Source: Myrica gale (taxonomy: Eukaryota; Streptophyta; Magnoliopsida; Fagales; Myricaceae). Taken from it: a DNA stretch of 64,000 bases. The position numbers and the translations under genes were made by a program. Of the stretch, positions 1 to 9,740 are shown one piece after another. Each line of letters begins with the position of its first letter. Within the stretch, counting starts at the first letter, position 1. The notes under the pieces are model-generated. The model saw only the letters and a list, made by a program, of their open reading frames with translations, had not been told where the DNA came from and made no database searches. The stretch spans positions 23,512,201-23,576,200 of the forward strand of contig OZ005603.1 of the NCBI GenBank assembly GCA_963930655.1, in the 5' to 3' direction.

Positions 1-59
1 GCTGAACTACCAAGTTCTTCAAATTAAACTTTTAAACTATCAAAATTCATCTATATATG

Positions 60-1555
60 TTCTCATATAAGATCTTATAATCAAAACTATGCAATATTAT
101 CCATTTATAACATATGTGGCACGATTTTGACCGGTCGATCTTTTTAGGGAGCAGCAAAATAATGAATTTTAATAATTTGAAAACTTAATATGACAAATTT
201 AGTAATTTAGACCTCAAAAATGACATTGACCCCGAAAATTCAGGGCGGCTTTACCCCAAAATTCTATTTCACTTAAATGTTGCTGGTTGAGCTCATCAAA
301 ATCTCAGCCAAAGAATTGGAGATGATTTAATTGCAGGACCTGGTTAAACTCGTAGTCGAGATAGTACTGCTCTGGATGCTAAAGATGTGGCTCAGGAAGT
401 TCACAAGGTGCATGATCAGATCAGATCAGATCACTAAAATGACATGTTGAAACGCGAGAACTATGATTTTGATGAGCTTTAAATATAGAGGTGTTCGAGC
501 CCATCGCTTAAAGAGAAAAAGGGAAGCATGTAGTTCAAAAAGTTAGGAAAAATTTATATACTTCATCTTATTTTATATTAAGATCTTATTTTTCAATTTA
601 TTCTCTCTCTCATAAACTCATCAATGAAGGAAAAGACACCTATGGACATTGTCTAGGATGAAGAGATGTTAAAAAGAAGAAGGAAAAAGTGGATGATACG
701 GGTAATTTGGAAAAAAACCATTATATATGTTTTTTTCCATCTTAGGTTATAGACATTGATGATGTCTTTACATCGTTAATAGAACTCGAATTATCAAATA
801 CAAACTTGTGGCCTCAAAATGTCAATTTGTAAAGAAAATCATAATCGACATGGTTTAAAATCTTATTGACAAAGTGAACAACTTTATAAAAACTCTTCAA
901 AACAAAAATCACTACAGGTTGTCTGTCTGTGCCACCCAAAATCCAGTAAGAAGAAAGAACTTACAATTGTTGATTCAAACACATGCAACAAAACCTTTGT
1001 AGACTGACACTTTGACTTGTAACAATTTGAATGACCAACTCAGATCTATTCTATGTAGCAACCTCAGAACTCTGGATTTCTTCTTCCTATATATGGATTC
1101 AATAAGAAGAAACTCGTTCTTCCTGGAACTCCAGCATCCAAACACTTATAGCAACTCTGAAGGTTTTACGAAGATATGCTTTGATTTTGATGACTTAATG
1201 AGAGAAGATCTGATTTTTAGATCTGGATCATAGAATAAGATTTTCTCTCTCACGAGGCTTATATAAATTATATTTGTCTCTATAATCCTAGATCTCGAGT
1301 ATCATAAATATTTATAGATTTCAAGTGATACAGTCTTATTATCATGACTCTAAAAGATCATGTTTATAGAAGTACAAAATACAATTTATTGTTACTATTT
1401 TTATGCTACTACTTGGTCAGGCCAAGCCATGAATATATAGAGAGACTATATTTTGTTCAACGGAGAATTTGTTGTCAAAAGGGTTATTTATTAGATACTT
1501 TTTCTATTAAACTTATAATCTCTAACAGTATTCTCCTTCAAGTATGAACCAGAGT
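60..1555. repeat. Segmental duplication, copy A block 1
   Basis: Noncoding sequence that aligns in order and orientation with about 22950-24790. Shared landmarks include the AGTTAGGAAAAATTTATATAC tract near 533 (near 23550 in the partner), the GGTTATAGACATTGATGATG tract near 745 (23830) and the run ending in TCTCTAACA at 1530 (24780). The partner contains two extra segments, a CACTA end at 23185-23506 and about 170 bp at 24001-24170. I see no convincing coding region; the short open frames here are broken in the partner. The duplication is seen directly; its age and mechanism are unknown. Confidence 0.8.
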
Positions 1556-1891
1556 TCTTAATTGGTAAGCTCGTGTAATATTTCATTGAAATAGAGTTAA
1601 GTGTAGAACTCAAGATCTTATAATACAATGTGGAAGTGCCACTTATTCCAAAAATTAAACTATTAGAAAGAAGTATATTTTATTATTTGTATTATATTTT
1701 GTAACGTTCCAAAGCCAGAGCATACCATACTTGTCAAAGTTGTCTCTTCCACTTATCTACCCATGGAATGACTTCTAACTCTCTAAACATTCTTCGTATA
1801 AACTACACAAACTTGGTACTTTGTGTTGTGCAACACCCACAGGCACTTCTGTACGTCCTAAGCTTGAAACTCTATATACGTGTACATATAT
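1556..1891. other. Copy-A-specific spacer
   Basis: AT-rich sequence with no counterpart in copy B and no recognisable gene. It ends in the 12-bp tract at 1880-1891 that is repeated after the LINE fragment, so it is the left flank of that insertion. Confidence 0.5.
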
Positions 1892-2489
1892 TGATTTCTA
1901 TGATTCGAAGACGCTTTCTTGAGCATGCTACTGCTCGGTTGATGGTGAGTCAAGGGGCTCGGTTGAGATGGTGTCCCCCTTCTTCTGGTAGGCTGAAAAT
2001 TAACTCGGATGTGGCTATCCGTTCTAATGGGTCTTACATAGCAATCTCTGTTAGAGACTCTCTCAGTTCCCTCTGTATGGTATACACGGAACGCTTTGCT
2101 GCTATGGATCCGCTTGTTGGAGAAGCTTTGGCGGTTGTGGAAGCTATGCACCTGGCGAGGAGGAATCAATGGTTTTTTGTAGACTTCGAATGTGACTCTT
2201 TGATTCTTTGCAAAGAGGTCTTGTCTACTTGTAGAACTGAGTGTTGGGCCATTGAAACCTTGGTGGAGCTGATCAAGAAAGGCCTTGCTGATTTCACTGA
2301 TTGGCATATTGCTTGGGTGTCTCGTAGATGTAATAGATTAGCTCATTTACTAGCTAAGTGGTCAGCTAGTGGTAATTTTGTTGGCTTCCATTCTATCTCT
2401 ACCATTCCTGAGCATATCCGGGTTTGTGATATGCCCTGTATCTTTCATTTTCAGTAATTGAATGGTCTTATTTAGCAAAAAAAAAAAAA
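1892..2489 (+). mobile_element. 5'-truncated LINE 3' end with RNase H domain
   Basis: A retroposed LINE tail. The open frame from 1903 to 2457 encodes a plant RNase H-like (RVT_3) domain: the RLKINSDVAI strand, an acidic residue in VGEALAVVEAMHLA, the ECDSLILC strand and a C-terminal RRCNRLAHLLAKW motif. Such domains close ORF2 of plant L1-type elements and degrade the RNA of the RNA-DNA hybrid. A poly(A) run at about 2477-2489 follows, and a perfect 12-bp target duplication GTGTACATATAT flanks the unit (1880-1891 and 2490-2501). Reverse transcriptase and endonuclease are absent, as expected for 5' truncation. The first catalytic Asp and domain order look kept, but no autonomous activity is possible. 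Confidence 0.88.
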
Positions 2490-2739
2490 GTGTACATATA
2501 TACCCTAATTGAAAGATAAAATATTGGTCTGGGACCCGGGTATTATGTAAAGAGACTAGATAAATTAATGGCTTCCTCACCTTGCAGGCGAGTACCACCT
2601 AGGTCTGACTTCCTATATATTCATAATATTTTAGCTCAGACCTCAAACCCAGCGCAAGGCCTAGATAAAAGTCCTTCGTTTTGAAAAGCCTTCTCAAGAT
2701 TACCAATTAATTAATCTGGTATATTATATTATCTTTCGT

Positions 2740-4140
2740 GCATATGATCTGGAATGGCCCATATATTTATAAACTCTCCAACCATACTGATCCCTTCTAA
2801 ATCCGGGCTCTATGCACCCAATTACATCATCAATAAGGATGCATAGTTCATCCACTCCATCTCTTGCAGAAGGCCTAATTTTGATTCTACATGTAGTAGA
2901 TCATAGGAATCATTTCCTATAAAGAAAAAGCAATCCTGCAGAGAAATATGCTTGCCATATTCTTCATCAACAAAAATGAAAATGTTTCAGACCAAACAAG
3001 CAAATTGTATAGTCTACTATTCAGTAATAGGTAGAGAAAACCAAAGTCAAACAAAGAAACAGCTAGACAGCTATGCGTGCCTTCAAAAGGAGAGATTTTC
3101 AGATGAAATGTTCTCTGTGGCATTCGTTTGATGTTCCTAAACAATGATACAATGTTTGTCCAGAGATTTGCACAAAACAAATTATTAGTCATAGAAAGGA
3201 GAGCTAGTCATATAGTCCGTAAATTTCTATGAAAAAGTTTCCATATCAATCGATTTGATCAACACATAAAACACCAAAACAGAAAGAGATCGGAAACGCA
3301 GCTGTTTTTATCAGGTTGGCATCAGTTTAGGCATATATAGCTGAGAATCTGAAGCTTTTTTTTTCTTACCTCGCAACAGAAAACACGAAGATTAATTATC
3401 CCATTCGTCTGCACTTGTACCTGCACCTAGGTCCATCTAAGGCAGTGAGACTCGCTCGAGAAGTAGAGAACGCTGTTGGAGACTCAGAGTGGAAAGGTGC
3501 AGGTGCAAATGCAGATGAATAAGTTAACCTTGGCTCCCTTTCAAAGATTGCTGCCCAGTAACCCTAAAGATGAGATCTTCCCGTCTGTGAATCGGAAACA
3601 AGAGATCGTATCATTGACAAGGGCTCAGCATAGCTTTAAGGAGGCAATCGATATGAGAACAGAACACTGCGAGTTAAGAAGAGAGAGAGGAAGTCGTACT
3701 GCAGAAGAAAAAGGCGATTCCTTTTCTTTCATAATTCATCCCATTGCGATCGTCCCCAACCCCAACACAACACATATATACCCCCCTCAACTTTTTCTTC
3801 TACATGCGGAGGTTGAGAGTGCGGTATGTAGAGACCACGTGATGCAATGGTCCCATGCACGTGGGAGTTGGTGTACGAACTAATGAAAAGGTGACATGTA
3901 ACACGTTATCTCCATTTCTTCACCTGATACGACCATCGAAGCTCGTGTGGAACATGACTGACGAGCCTGTTTGGTCACGTGGACACATTGCAACTGCCAG
4001 GGCCCAGGACCACCGGGTCTAGAGACTAGACTCCACCCCCGTGGAAACCTCATTGAATGGCCCCAGAGGGCCAACTTTCTGTCGGAGCGCCAGTCACTCC
4101 AATCCTTGCTAGCTTCCAAAGCACAAAGCTCCAAGAAAAT
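2740..4140. repeat. Segmental duplication, copy A block 2
   Basis: Aligns with 24800-24841 plus 25793-27598 of copy B. Landmarks are the CTCTATGCACCCAA tract (2806 and 24828), the CTCTGTGGCATTCG tract (3112 and 26565) and the CAACTGCCAGGGCCCAGG tract (3990 and 27437). Copy A lacks the hAT-like element (24842-25792) and the 199-bp MITE (25841-26039) found in copy B, so it serves as the empty-site reference. No open frame is conserved between the copies in a way that suggests a protein; the 135-codon frame at 3476-3883 is disrupted by indels in the partner. Confidence 0.8.
3836..3981. promoter_or_regulatory. Cluster of three CACGTG G-boxes
   Basis: Perfect palindromic CACGTG cores lie at 3836-3841, 3858-3863 and 3976-3981. 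All three are kept in the duplicated copy (27279-27284, 27301-27306, 27420-27425). G-boxes are binding sites for plant bZIP and bHLH factors and cluster in light- or ABA-responsive promoters. No obvious gene starts next to them, so a promoter role is inference. Confidence 0.4.
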
Positions 4141-4250
4141 CAAAAGGCATGTATCAATGATAATATCTAGCCACTTGACTTGTTATTGTTGTTATATGCG
4201 AGGTTGTTGAGCTACACTGCTCCTCTAATATTCCACCTATGAATGTATTA
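4095..4250. repeat. Segmental duplication, copy A block 3
   Basis: Matches 37240-37395: both run from CTAGCTTCCAA through AAGCTCCAAGAAAA, TCAATGATAATATCT, a T/A-rich stretch and CACCTATGAATG. In copy B this block lies 9.6 kb beyond block 2 because two Mutator-like elements are inserted between them. Confidence 0.75.
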
Positions 4251-5278
4251 TGTGATGATGTCAACTCGTATACAGTCGATTCTAATTGCCTAATCTTGAT
4301 TGGTCCATGTAGTATTAAATTTTTATAAAATAGTTTTTGAGGTAACTTTCGACAAATCAGTTTATGGAGTCACCTCTTTAGATAAAAATAGGTCCTTCTA
4401 TCTATCAACTCACTGACCTATCAAAAAAATGTCACATCAGTAGCGAATAACACATAGACGCAAGTCCCCAGATTTACTCGGATGCCAGCACACTGATTTC
4501 TCTCACTTAACCATTTACACCTCAGCAGCCTGTCAGCATTACGACGTCACACCATTGAACCCTATACCCTCAATAGTCACTCAGAACTTTGTCCCCAAAT
4601 TGTTTCTAACCCTATCCACCCCTTCCAAACCTATCTCGTGATCAAACACTACAAAGTTCTTATTCATCTATGTTTCCAACAAGGCTTCGATGCAAAGTCG
4701 TCGTCGTATGGTAATCTTGATGTGTTTTTTAGTCGTATTCGTCGTCCCATCAGCACGAAGGAGGAACACGAAAGTCATTTGCTTCAAAATAAAATGATTT
4801 TTCAGAGTCACCAGTTTGCCGATGCAATCTCCGGGCAGATATGAGAGTATGTATAACTGACTGTAACTTGAGTCGTCGATTTTTTTATTGTCCAATATAC
4901 ACATCTAGAGCAGTGAGTTCTTCAAATTTGCCTCTAAAATTTCTGTTAGATGTTTTGCATTTTAGTTTAGCTGTATTTTAAAATTCCCAAATATCTCATC
5001 TAGGCATTCTTCTTCGTGAGGAAAATAGTTAAACACTGGGTCACTTTCTTCTTTTACTGCAAAGTTATACAACTTCAACACAACGGGAATGGTACCATGG
5101 TTTCAAATTTGAACAACTTCGACTGACCATTTGCCCAGACAAATTTGTACTTCTTAAAAATCCTATCTTTTTGGGGTTTCAGCCATACAGATTTTATGCA
5201 TAATTGCCCATAGCTAAGGAATAGCACAAATTTTTGTCATACAGTACATGCACAAAAAATGAGGTAATTTCATTAGTA
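4251..5278. other. Intergenic, nothing recognised
   Basis: AT-rich sequence without a recognisable domain, RNA gene or terminal repeat. The small open frames at 4638-4904 overlap on both strands and resemble nothing I know. Confidence 0.5.
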
Positions 5279-5533
5279 TAGTGTTTGTGTTAGTAAAATT
5301 TTAGGGTAAAATTTTAGGGTTTGTGAAAAAGTGAGGAGAGAGAATGAAAAAGTGAAAAAGTGAAAAAGTTAGTAAAAAGTGTAAAAAAGTTAGATAAAAA
5401 GTGAGGAGAGAGAATAAAAAATTAAGTGAAAAAGTTCGTAAAAAGTAAAAAAGTTAGAAAAAATGGAAGGAGAGAGAATGTGAATGTAATGATGTTAAAA
5501 TTTTAGGGTAAAATTTTATGTTCACAAACACTA
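5279..5533. mobile_element. MITE of the TGTTTGTG/TAAAATTTTA family, long variant
   Basis: A 255-bp non-coding inverted-repeat element. The left end TAGTGTTTGTG, followed by TAAAATTTTA, is mirrored at the right by TAAAATTTTA and CACAAACACTA. The interior repeats GTGAAAAAGTGAGGAGAGAGAA-like units several times, which explains its extra length over the 199-bp relatives at 14413, 25841 and 27599. The target duplication is not clear here. Confidence 0.75.
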
Positions 5534-6070
5534 TGTAGACGTTCTACAAAATTACCGATAGAAGTACCTAATTCCCGAAACACATAAAAAAATTGATTTA
5601 TCTAAGGTCAAACTGACTTAATTACCAAGAACAAAAGAAAACAATAAATTAGATAACTTCTCACCACGAGAATAAATAATTTGATTGTAATAATTATCCC
5701 AAAACAAATCAAGAATAGTTAATCTTTCCTCTTTTTTTTAGAAAAATACAATTTTTCATCCTCCAACTATTGGAGTTTTAGCATTTTGCACCTCAAAATT
5801 ATCAATTTCATTATATTTCACTCCTCAATTACCAACCGTTTACACTTTGCACTCCTACCATTAATATAATTATAAAAAAATTATGAAGATAAAATTGTCA
5901 TAAAGCCTCTATGCAACCTCATCAAATATAAATGAGAAAATCAATAAGCCCAGTTAGACCTTCCACATCCGATATATGTCTACGGACCGAATCACTTAAA
6001 TTTATATTTCACTTATCTCTCACATTTTCTTAGTTTAAATAATTTTTCTTCAGTCTAAAATTTTATTTCT
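5534..6070. other. Intergenic with one lone TIR-like tract
   Basis: No gene seen. The tract at about 5745-5865 (phrases such as TTTTTCATCCTCCAACTATTGG and TTTGCACTCCTACC) has the style of a Mutator-element terminal repeat, but I find no inverted partner. The right edge at 6071 is where similarity to the PPR locus begins. Confidence 0.35.
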
Positions 6071-6540
6071 AACAATTCTTGCAATTGCACCGAACAATTG
6101 AGTGAAATCCACAATGGAAGGCAAAGGGTGCATTCGCACCATCCGTTGAAAAAAATCTATGACTCGCTCTCTCACAGATTTCAAGAATTGAGTGAGGCTT
6201 TCCACATTTTCTTTATTGGGAGTGGTAGTGTTAGGGGTAGCTTTAGAAAAATGACAAATGTTGAGTACGGAATGAAATCCTTAGACGACGACAATGATAC
6301 CCAATAAGCAAACGATTCGAGAAGAGAATAAGAGGGTTAAGAGATTTAGCAGCGTTACTCAATTCCGAAATAAGAAAAGTAGAGAAATCAGTAGCAGCAG
6401 CAGCAAAATGAATTTGTTCTCGTCCCTACCATCTTCCTTTATCAAAGAAGCTGGGGGTGTTGGGTTGCAGGACACAGTTTCATCTAAATACGGCACTGCG
6501 TTAGAGGAAGCCGCGGTATAGTGGGGCGAGAGGTTTAGAG
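6071..6540 (-). pseudogene. 5' fragment of a PPR gene (duplicate of the 57-kb locus)
   Basis: On the minus strand this repeats the N-terminal part of the PPR pseudogene at 55419-57537: the organelle-targeting-like leader, then the segment whose plus-strand form carries CGCACCATCCGTTGAAAAAA, ending at the position equivalent to the start of the repeats. All PPR repeats are missing. The coding frame has indels and an in-frame stop. At the point where the 57-kb copy has one extra base (CCGAAATAATTGAG), this copy reads CCGAACAATTGAG, so it preserves the older frame there. It also lacks the retroposon found upstream of the other copy. It is a dead duplicate. Confidence 0.8.
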
Positions 6541-6795
6541 TTGATTTGAGTTATTTTCCGTTTTGCCCCCAATTAATTTACTAATCTTATGCATTGAGCT
6601 TTCTCTCTGGGCGGAGAAGTTGTTTGGCAAAACAAGCTCAGTACCCATCGATTGCTATGGAAACGTGGTTCCTTTCACTTGCCACGTCCATATTTGTTCC
6701 AACGTTAACTGCCATCTGCAACGTTAGTCTATCTCCTTGAGAATACTTACTTTGTTTTTCCTTCGCTCTGTTCCTTTCTAAATGATACGTTTCTT
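6541..6795. repeat. PPR upstream region, copy A
   Basis: Matches 57577-57726 joined to 58580-58722, including TTTTCCGTTTTGCCCCCAAT and ATCGATTGCTATGGAAACG. It is the empty site for the retroposon at 57727-58579. Confidence 0.8.
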
Positions 6796-7317
6796 GATGC
6801 AAGACTCACTTTTTAAAAAGTTTACACTTTTATTTTACATTTATTGTATTTATTAGTATTTTATTTTAAATTTCTATTTGTGTTCATTAGAATTATAGTT
6901 ATCATTTTTCAGTATTCAGTTTAAGATAATTTTGAGATTTAATAAAACAAAAAATTAAAAATTTAATTCAATCTTATAAAAGTAGCTCTTGAATACAAAA
7001 CTTTAATTTTGCATCTCACACGCAGGAAGATTAATTTTTAACTAAAATTCATTGAACAAAAAACAAATACAGACAGTTAAAAGAGTAAAGATTGCATCTC
7101 ACACGCAGGAAGATTAGTAATATTGTTAGGAGGATTTCCCAGACTGTTATTGGTTTCTCATGGCAAAGGAAAAAGTTATGGTAGTCTCCATCTGTCCAAA
7201 AATAGAGAGAATAATGACCTGTGTTGATCAGAGATACCAATTTGATTGTTCATCAGGAGGTGGCCGGACATGCCTGCTCTTCAGGATTTTCAACGCTAAT
7301 GTTTACTTTTAAAAATT
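6796..7317. other. Intergenic, nothing recognised
   Basis: AT-rich; contains two copies of GCATCTCACACGCAGGAAGATTA (about 7010 and 7093), a short local duplication. No gene is supported. Confidence 0.5.
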
Positions 7318-7670
7318 GGGAAATATGATATTTGATCACTAGGTTTGACACTTTAATGATTTAGTCACTAGATTTCATTTTTTTTTACAAATGGTCACTG
7401 AGAATATATAGTTGTGACAATCTGGTCTTTCCGTCAAACATCCGTTAAATTTGTAACCGGAATAACGGTCGACCGGTTTGTTTACTGTTGCGGCAACGGT
7501 AAATTGTAGCGGTCGACCGCATTCTATTCCGTTAAAAATTAACGGATGTTCGACGGAACAACCAAATCTTCATAACTATATATTCTCAGTGACCATTTTG
7601 TAAAAAAATGAAACCTAGTGACTAAATTGTAAAAGTATTGTAAACCTAGTGACCAAATATCATATTTCCC
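7318..7670. mobile_element. Mutator-type foldback MITE, 353 bp
   Basis: Almost the whole element is an inverted repeat, starting GGGAAATATGATATTTG and ending in the reverse complement. Flanking 9-mers TTAAAAATT (7309-7317) and TTTAAAATT (7671-7679) agree at 8 of 9 positions, the target-duplication size of Mutator-like elements. Two copies of the palindrome CGGTCGACCG lie near the centre (7466-7475, 7510-7519). The TIR phrase TCACTAGGTTTCATTTT is shared with the TIR of the 7-kb element at 29665, so this may be a deletion derivative of that family. Confidence 0.85.
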
Positions 7671-8839
7671 TTTAAAATTCTTGTTCAGTTCCAAGCTGGC
7701 CTAGCCATTGGCCATTGAGAAGAAATGCATGCGGATTGAGATTTCACTCTACCGTCTAGCGCGGGCTATTGTGAAGGACTTCTTTACAAACCTTAAATCA
7801 TTCTAAATATTTAGAGAATATTGTGAAAATTGCATAGATTGGAGTTTTATTATGTTTTGTAAGAGAATAGTGAATAAAGTAGAATTTTATTAAAGTTGAA
7901 GAAAAAGTACAGAGAAAAGAATTATTTGAGTGATTTTTTTATGTTTACTGTAGTGAAAAGATAACTTGAGATGGAGAGATTATTTTAAAGTTATTTTATT
8001 TGGTAAAAATTGTGAGTTAGTTGTTTTTGCAAATTAAAATTTTGAATTAGGAAAGAATTTTGGGATAGTTGGTGATTTGGAAACTCACCCGAATCAGAGC
8101 TTCTTCACATGTATGGCAGAAGCCGGATATCTGCCGCAGTCAAAGAATTTGAAGAGAGCCTGATGTACGTGGTGATATTCAGTTTATCGACAGCCTTCGT
8201 AATGCACTGCTATTCGCAGGAACGGGAAGTACTTCAGTCCAAATATTTGTATGTTCTTGATTGGGCCACGCTGCAAATATAGCTAGAAGGTAATTTTGCT
8301 AGTTTTGCCTATTGTACCGACGAGAGGTTTAGGTATTTATTGTATAAACTTCTCCCGAAGTGAATCCAGGGAAGAAGTTGCTTGTATTGCTACAGGGTTA
8401 ATTTTTACCCTTATTCGGTAATAACTATATTTGCTGACAAGTAATGGCAACCTTATTTTTCGTGACATCAAAAAACTTGTTGCCAGATTGGTTCAAAATG
8501 TTCTTTCAAAAGATATTCTGATAGTTCATTCCTGTATATTACAAAGGAAGCTGCTTAGCATTGTTGTATTGAAGGATTGTTTGGTACCAAAAGGTAATGC
8601 TTCAATTGATAATAGATAATTAATAAAAGCAGGGGAAACAAAACCCTCCTTTCCCTCATATTAACTTGCATATACCAAAAACTTCCAAAAAAATCTGTTT
8701 TTTTTTTATAAGTCAAAAACTTCAAAATTTTCACATTCCATGGCTAACTTAATCCCATTAGCCCAAAAACCCTAATTTGCATCAGCTTCTCCCCTAAGTA
8801 CAAAGACCCATAAACGTAAGAAGAACAATATCGCAGATT
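7671..8839. other. Intergenic, TRM112 downstream side
   Basis: No domain recognised. The stretch 8620-8839 is probably 3' UTR and terminator of TRM112. 8090-8360 is less AT-rich than its surroundings, but I cannot read a conserved protein from it. Confidence 0.4.
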
Positions 8840-9208
8840 TCAAACCTCATCTTCGTGGAGGAGCATATTGGGAATACCCTTATTGACAGGAAAGTGGCGA
8901 CCAGTCTCAGGACAAACGAGCGCGCCCTCCTCGAGATGGAGCTCCAGGAGGGCGTGATGGAAGTTGTTCAAGAAGTCATCCGAGTTGAGCATGGACGAGT
9001 CGGCCTCCTCGGGGAGCTCCGCGTAGCCCATGGTCCTTGCGGCATCGACAAAGGCTTTCCACTCGATCTTGGGGAACATGTTTCGGAGGAAGTCGACGTT
9101 TAAGTCCACTTTCTTCTCCAGAACCTTCACCACCTCGATGCGGAGAGGGAATCCGTTGGCTACGCCCTTGATGTTGGACGAGAGCATGTTGTGAGTTAGC
9201 AACCTCAT
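8840..9208 (-). CDS. TRM112: TRM112-like multifunctional methyltransferase subunit
   Basis: A complete 122-residue protein, close to the 124 residues of plant homologues. TRM112 is the zinc-binding activator that stabilises several methyltransferases acting on tRNA, rRNA and translation release factors. The start MRLLTHNML and end KGIPNMLLHEDEV are family hallmarks; the middle shows the KIEWKAFVDAARTMGY helix and HHALLELHLEEGALVCPETGRHFP. The single cysteine in LVCPETG fits the plant form. The reading frame has no breaks and is uninterrupted by introns, so a functional gene is likely; a processed copy cannot be excluded, but there is no poly(A) or target duplication. The ATG overlaps the stop of the upstream exon as ATGA. 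Confidence 0.93.
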   Translation of the reverse strand: MRLLTHNMLSSNIKGVANGFPLRIEVVKVLEKKVDLNVDFLRNMFPKIEWKAFVDAARTMGYAELPEEADSSMLNSDDFLNNFHHALLELHLEEGALVCPETGRHFPVNKGIPNMLLHEDEV

Positions 9209-9338
9209 CTTTCTAGCACTGTCTTCTCTCTCAGTTGCTGTGGACTATGAGAGCTCTTCTCGCCTTTCGGAGGAGGCTTCTTCTTACGTGCAGAAGGTAA
9301 AATGGGTAAATCAACGCTCTTCGTGAGCCAGTCCAACC
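9205..9338 (-). CDS. Terminal coding exon of an unrecognised gene, overlapping the TRM112 start
   Basis: On the minus strand an acceptor (CACCCCAG) precedes 134 nt: two bases completing a codon, then 43 codons and a TGA. The peptide begins LDWLTKSVDLPILPSARKKK and is basic and Pro-rich, ending REKTVLER. It continues in phase from the exon at 9617-9740 across a 278-nt GT-AG intron. The TGA shares three bases with the TRM112 ATG in another frame. I do not recognise the protein. It could be the end of an upstream gene or an upstream frame on a shared transcript; codon phase and splice sites agree, which makes chance less likely. Confidence 0.5.
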
Positions 9339-9616
9339 CTGGGGTGAATCTTAAAAAACGTCAAGTAGCCTAGTAATTATAATTAACTAACTGATAATTA
9401 AGGTCATCAAAAGAGGAGAGTGAGATCAAATGAGAAAGATAACTCATCATTGTCATAGCATGAAAATCTAGAGAAAATCTATCTAAATTTTCTGTAAGGT
9501 ACTAGACATAAGGCAATTAAAAAGGCATGTTTAAAGTCAAGTCATGTCATATCTAATAGTAAGAATTCAAATCCATCCAAACGAATTGAAACAAACCAAT
9601 CAAAATATATTCATAC

Positions 9617-9740
9617 CAGATGCTTTTTCCCAAAACTTCCCCAATCCAAAGCCTTCAACTAGGACAGTTCCACGTTTTGCCGGATTTGACTTGCATTCAG
9701 CTACCAACTCATAAAAGCAAATATATTGGTAATTAAAGGA
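9617..9740 (-). CDS. Penultimate coding exon of the same unrecognised gene
   Basis: Minus-strand exon of 124 nt between a TTCTGCAG acceptor and a G|GTATGA donor. It holds 41 codons plus one base and includes the peptide AKRGTVLVEGFGLGKFWEKA. Joined to the exon at 9205-9338 it gives an open frame of 85 codons to the stop. No start codon or earlier exon was found with confidence. Function unknown. Confidence 0.45.

Noticed and set aside
1858..2307. 149-codon minus-strand frame
   Set aside because: It is antisense to the LINE RNase H domain.
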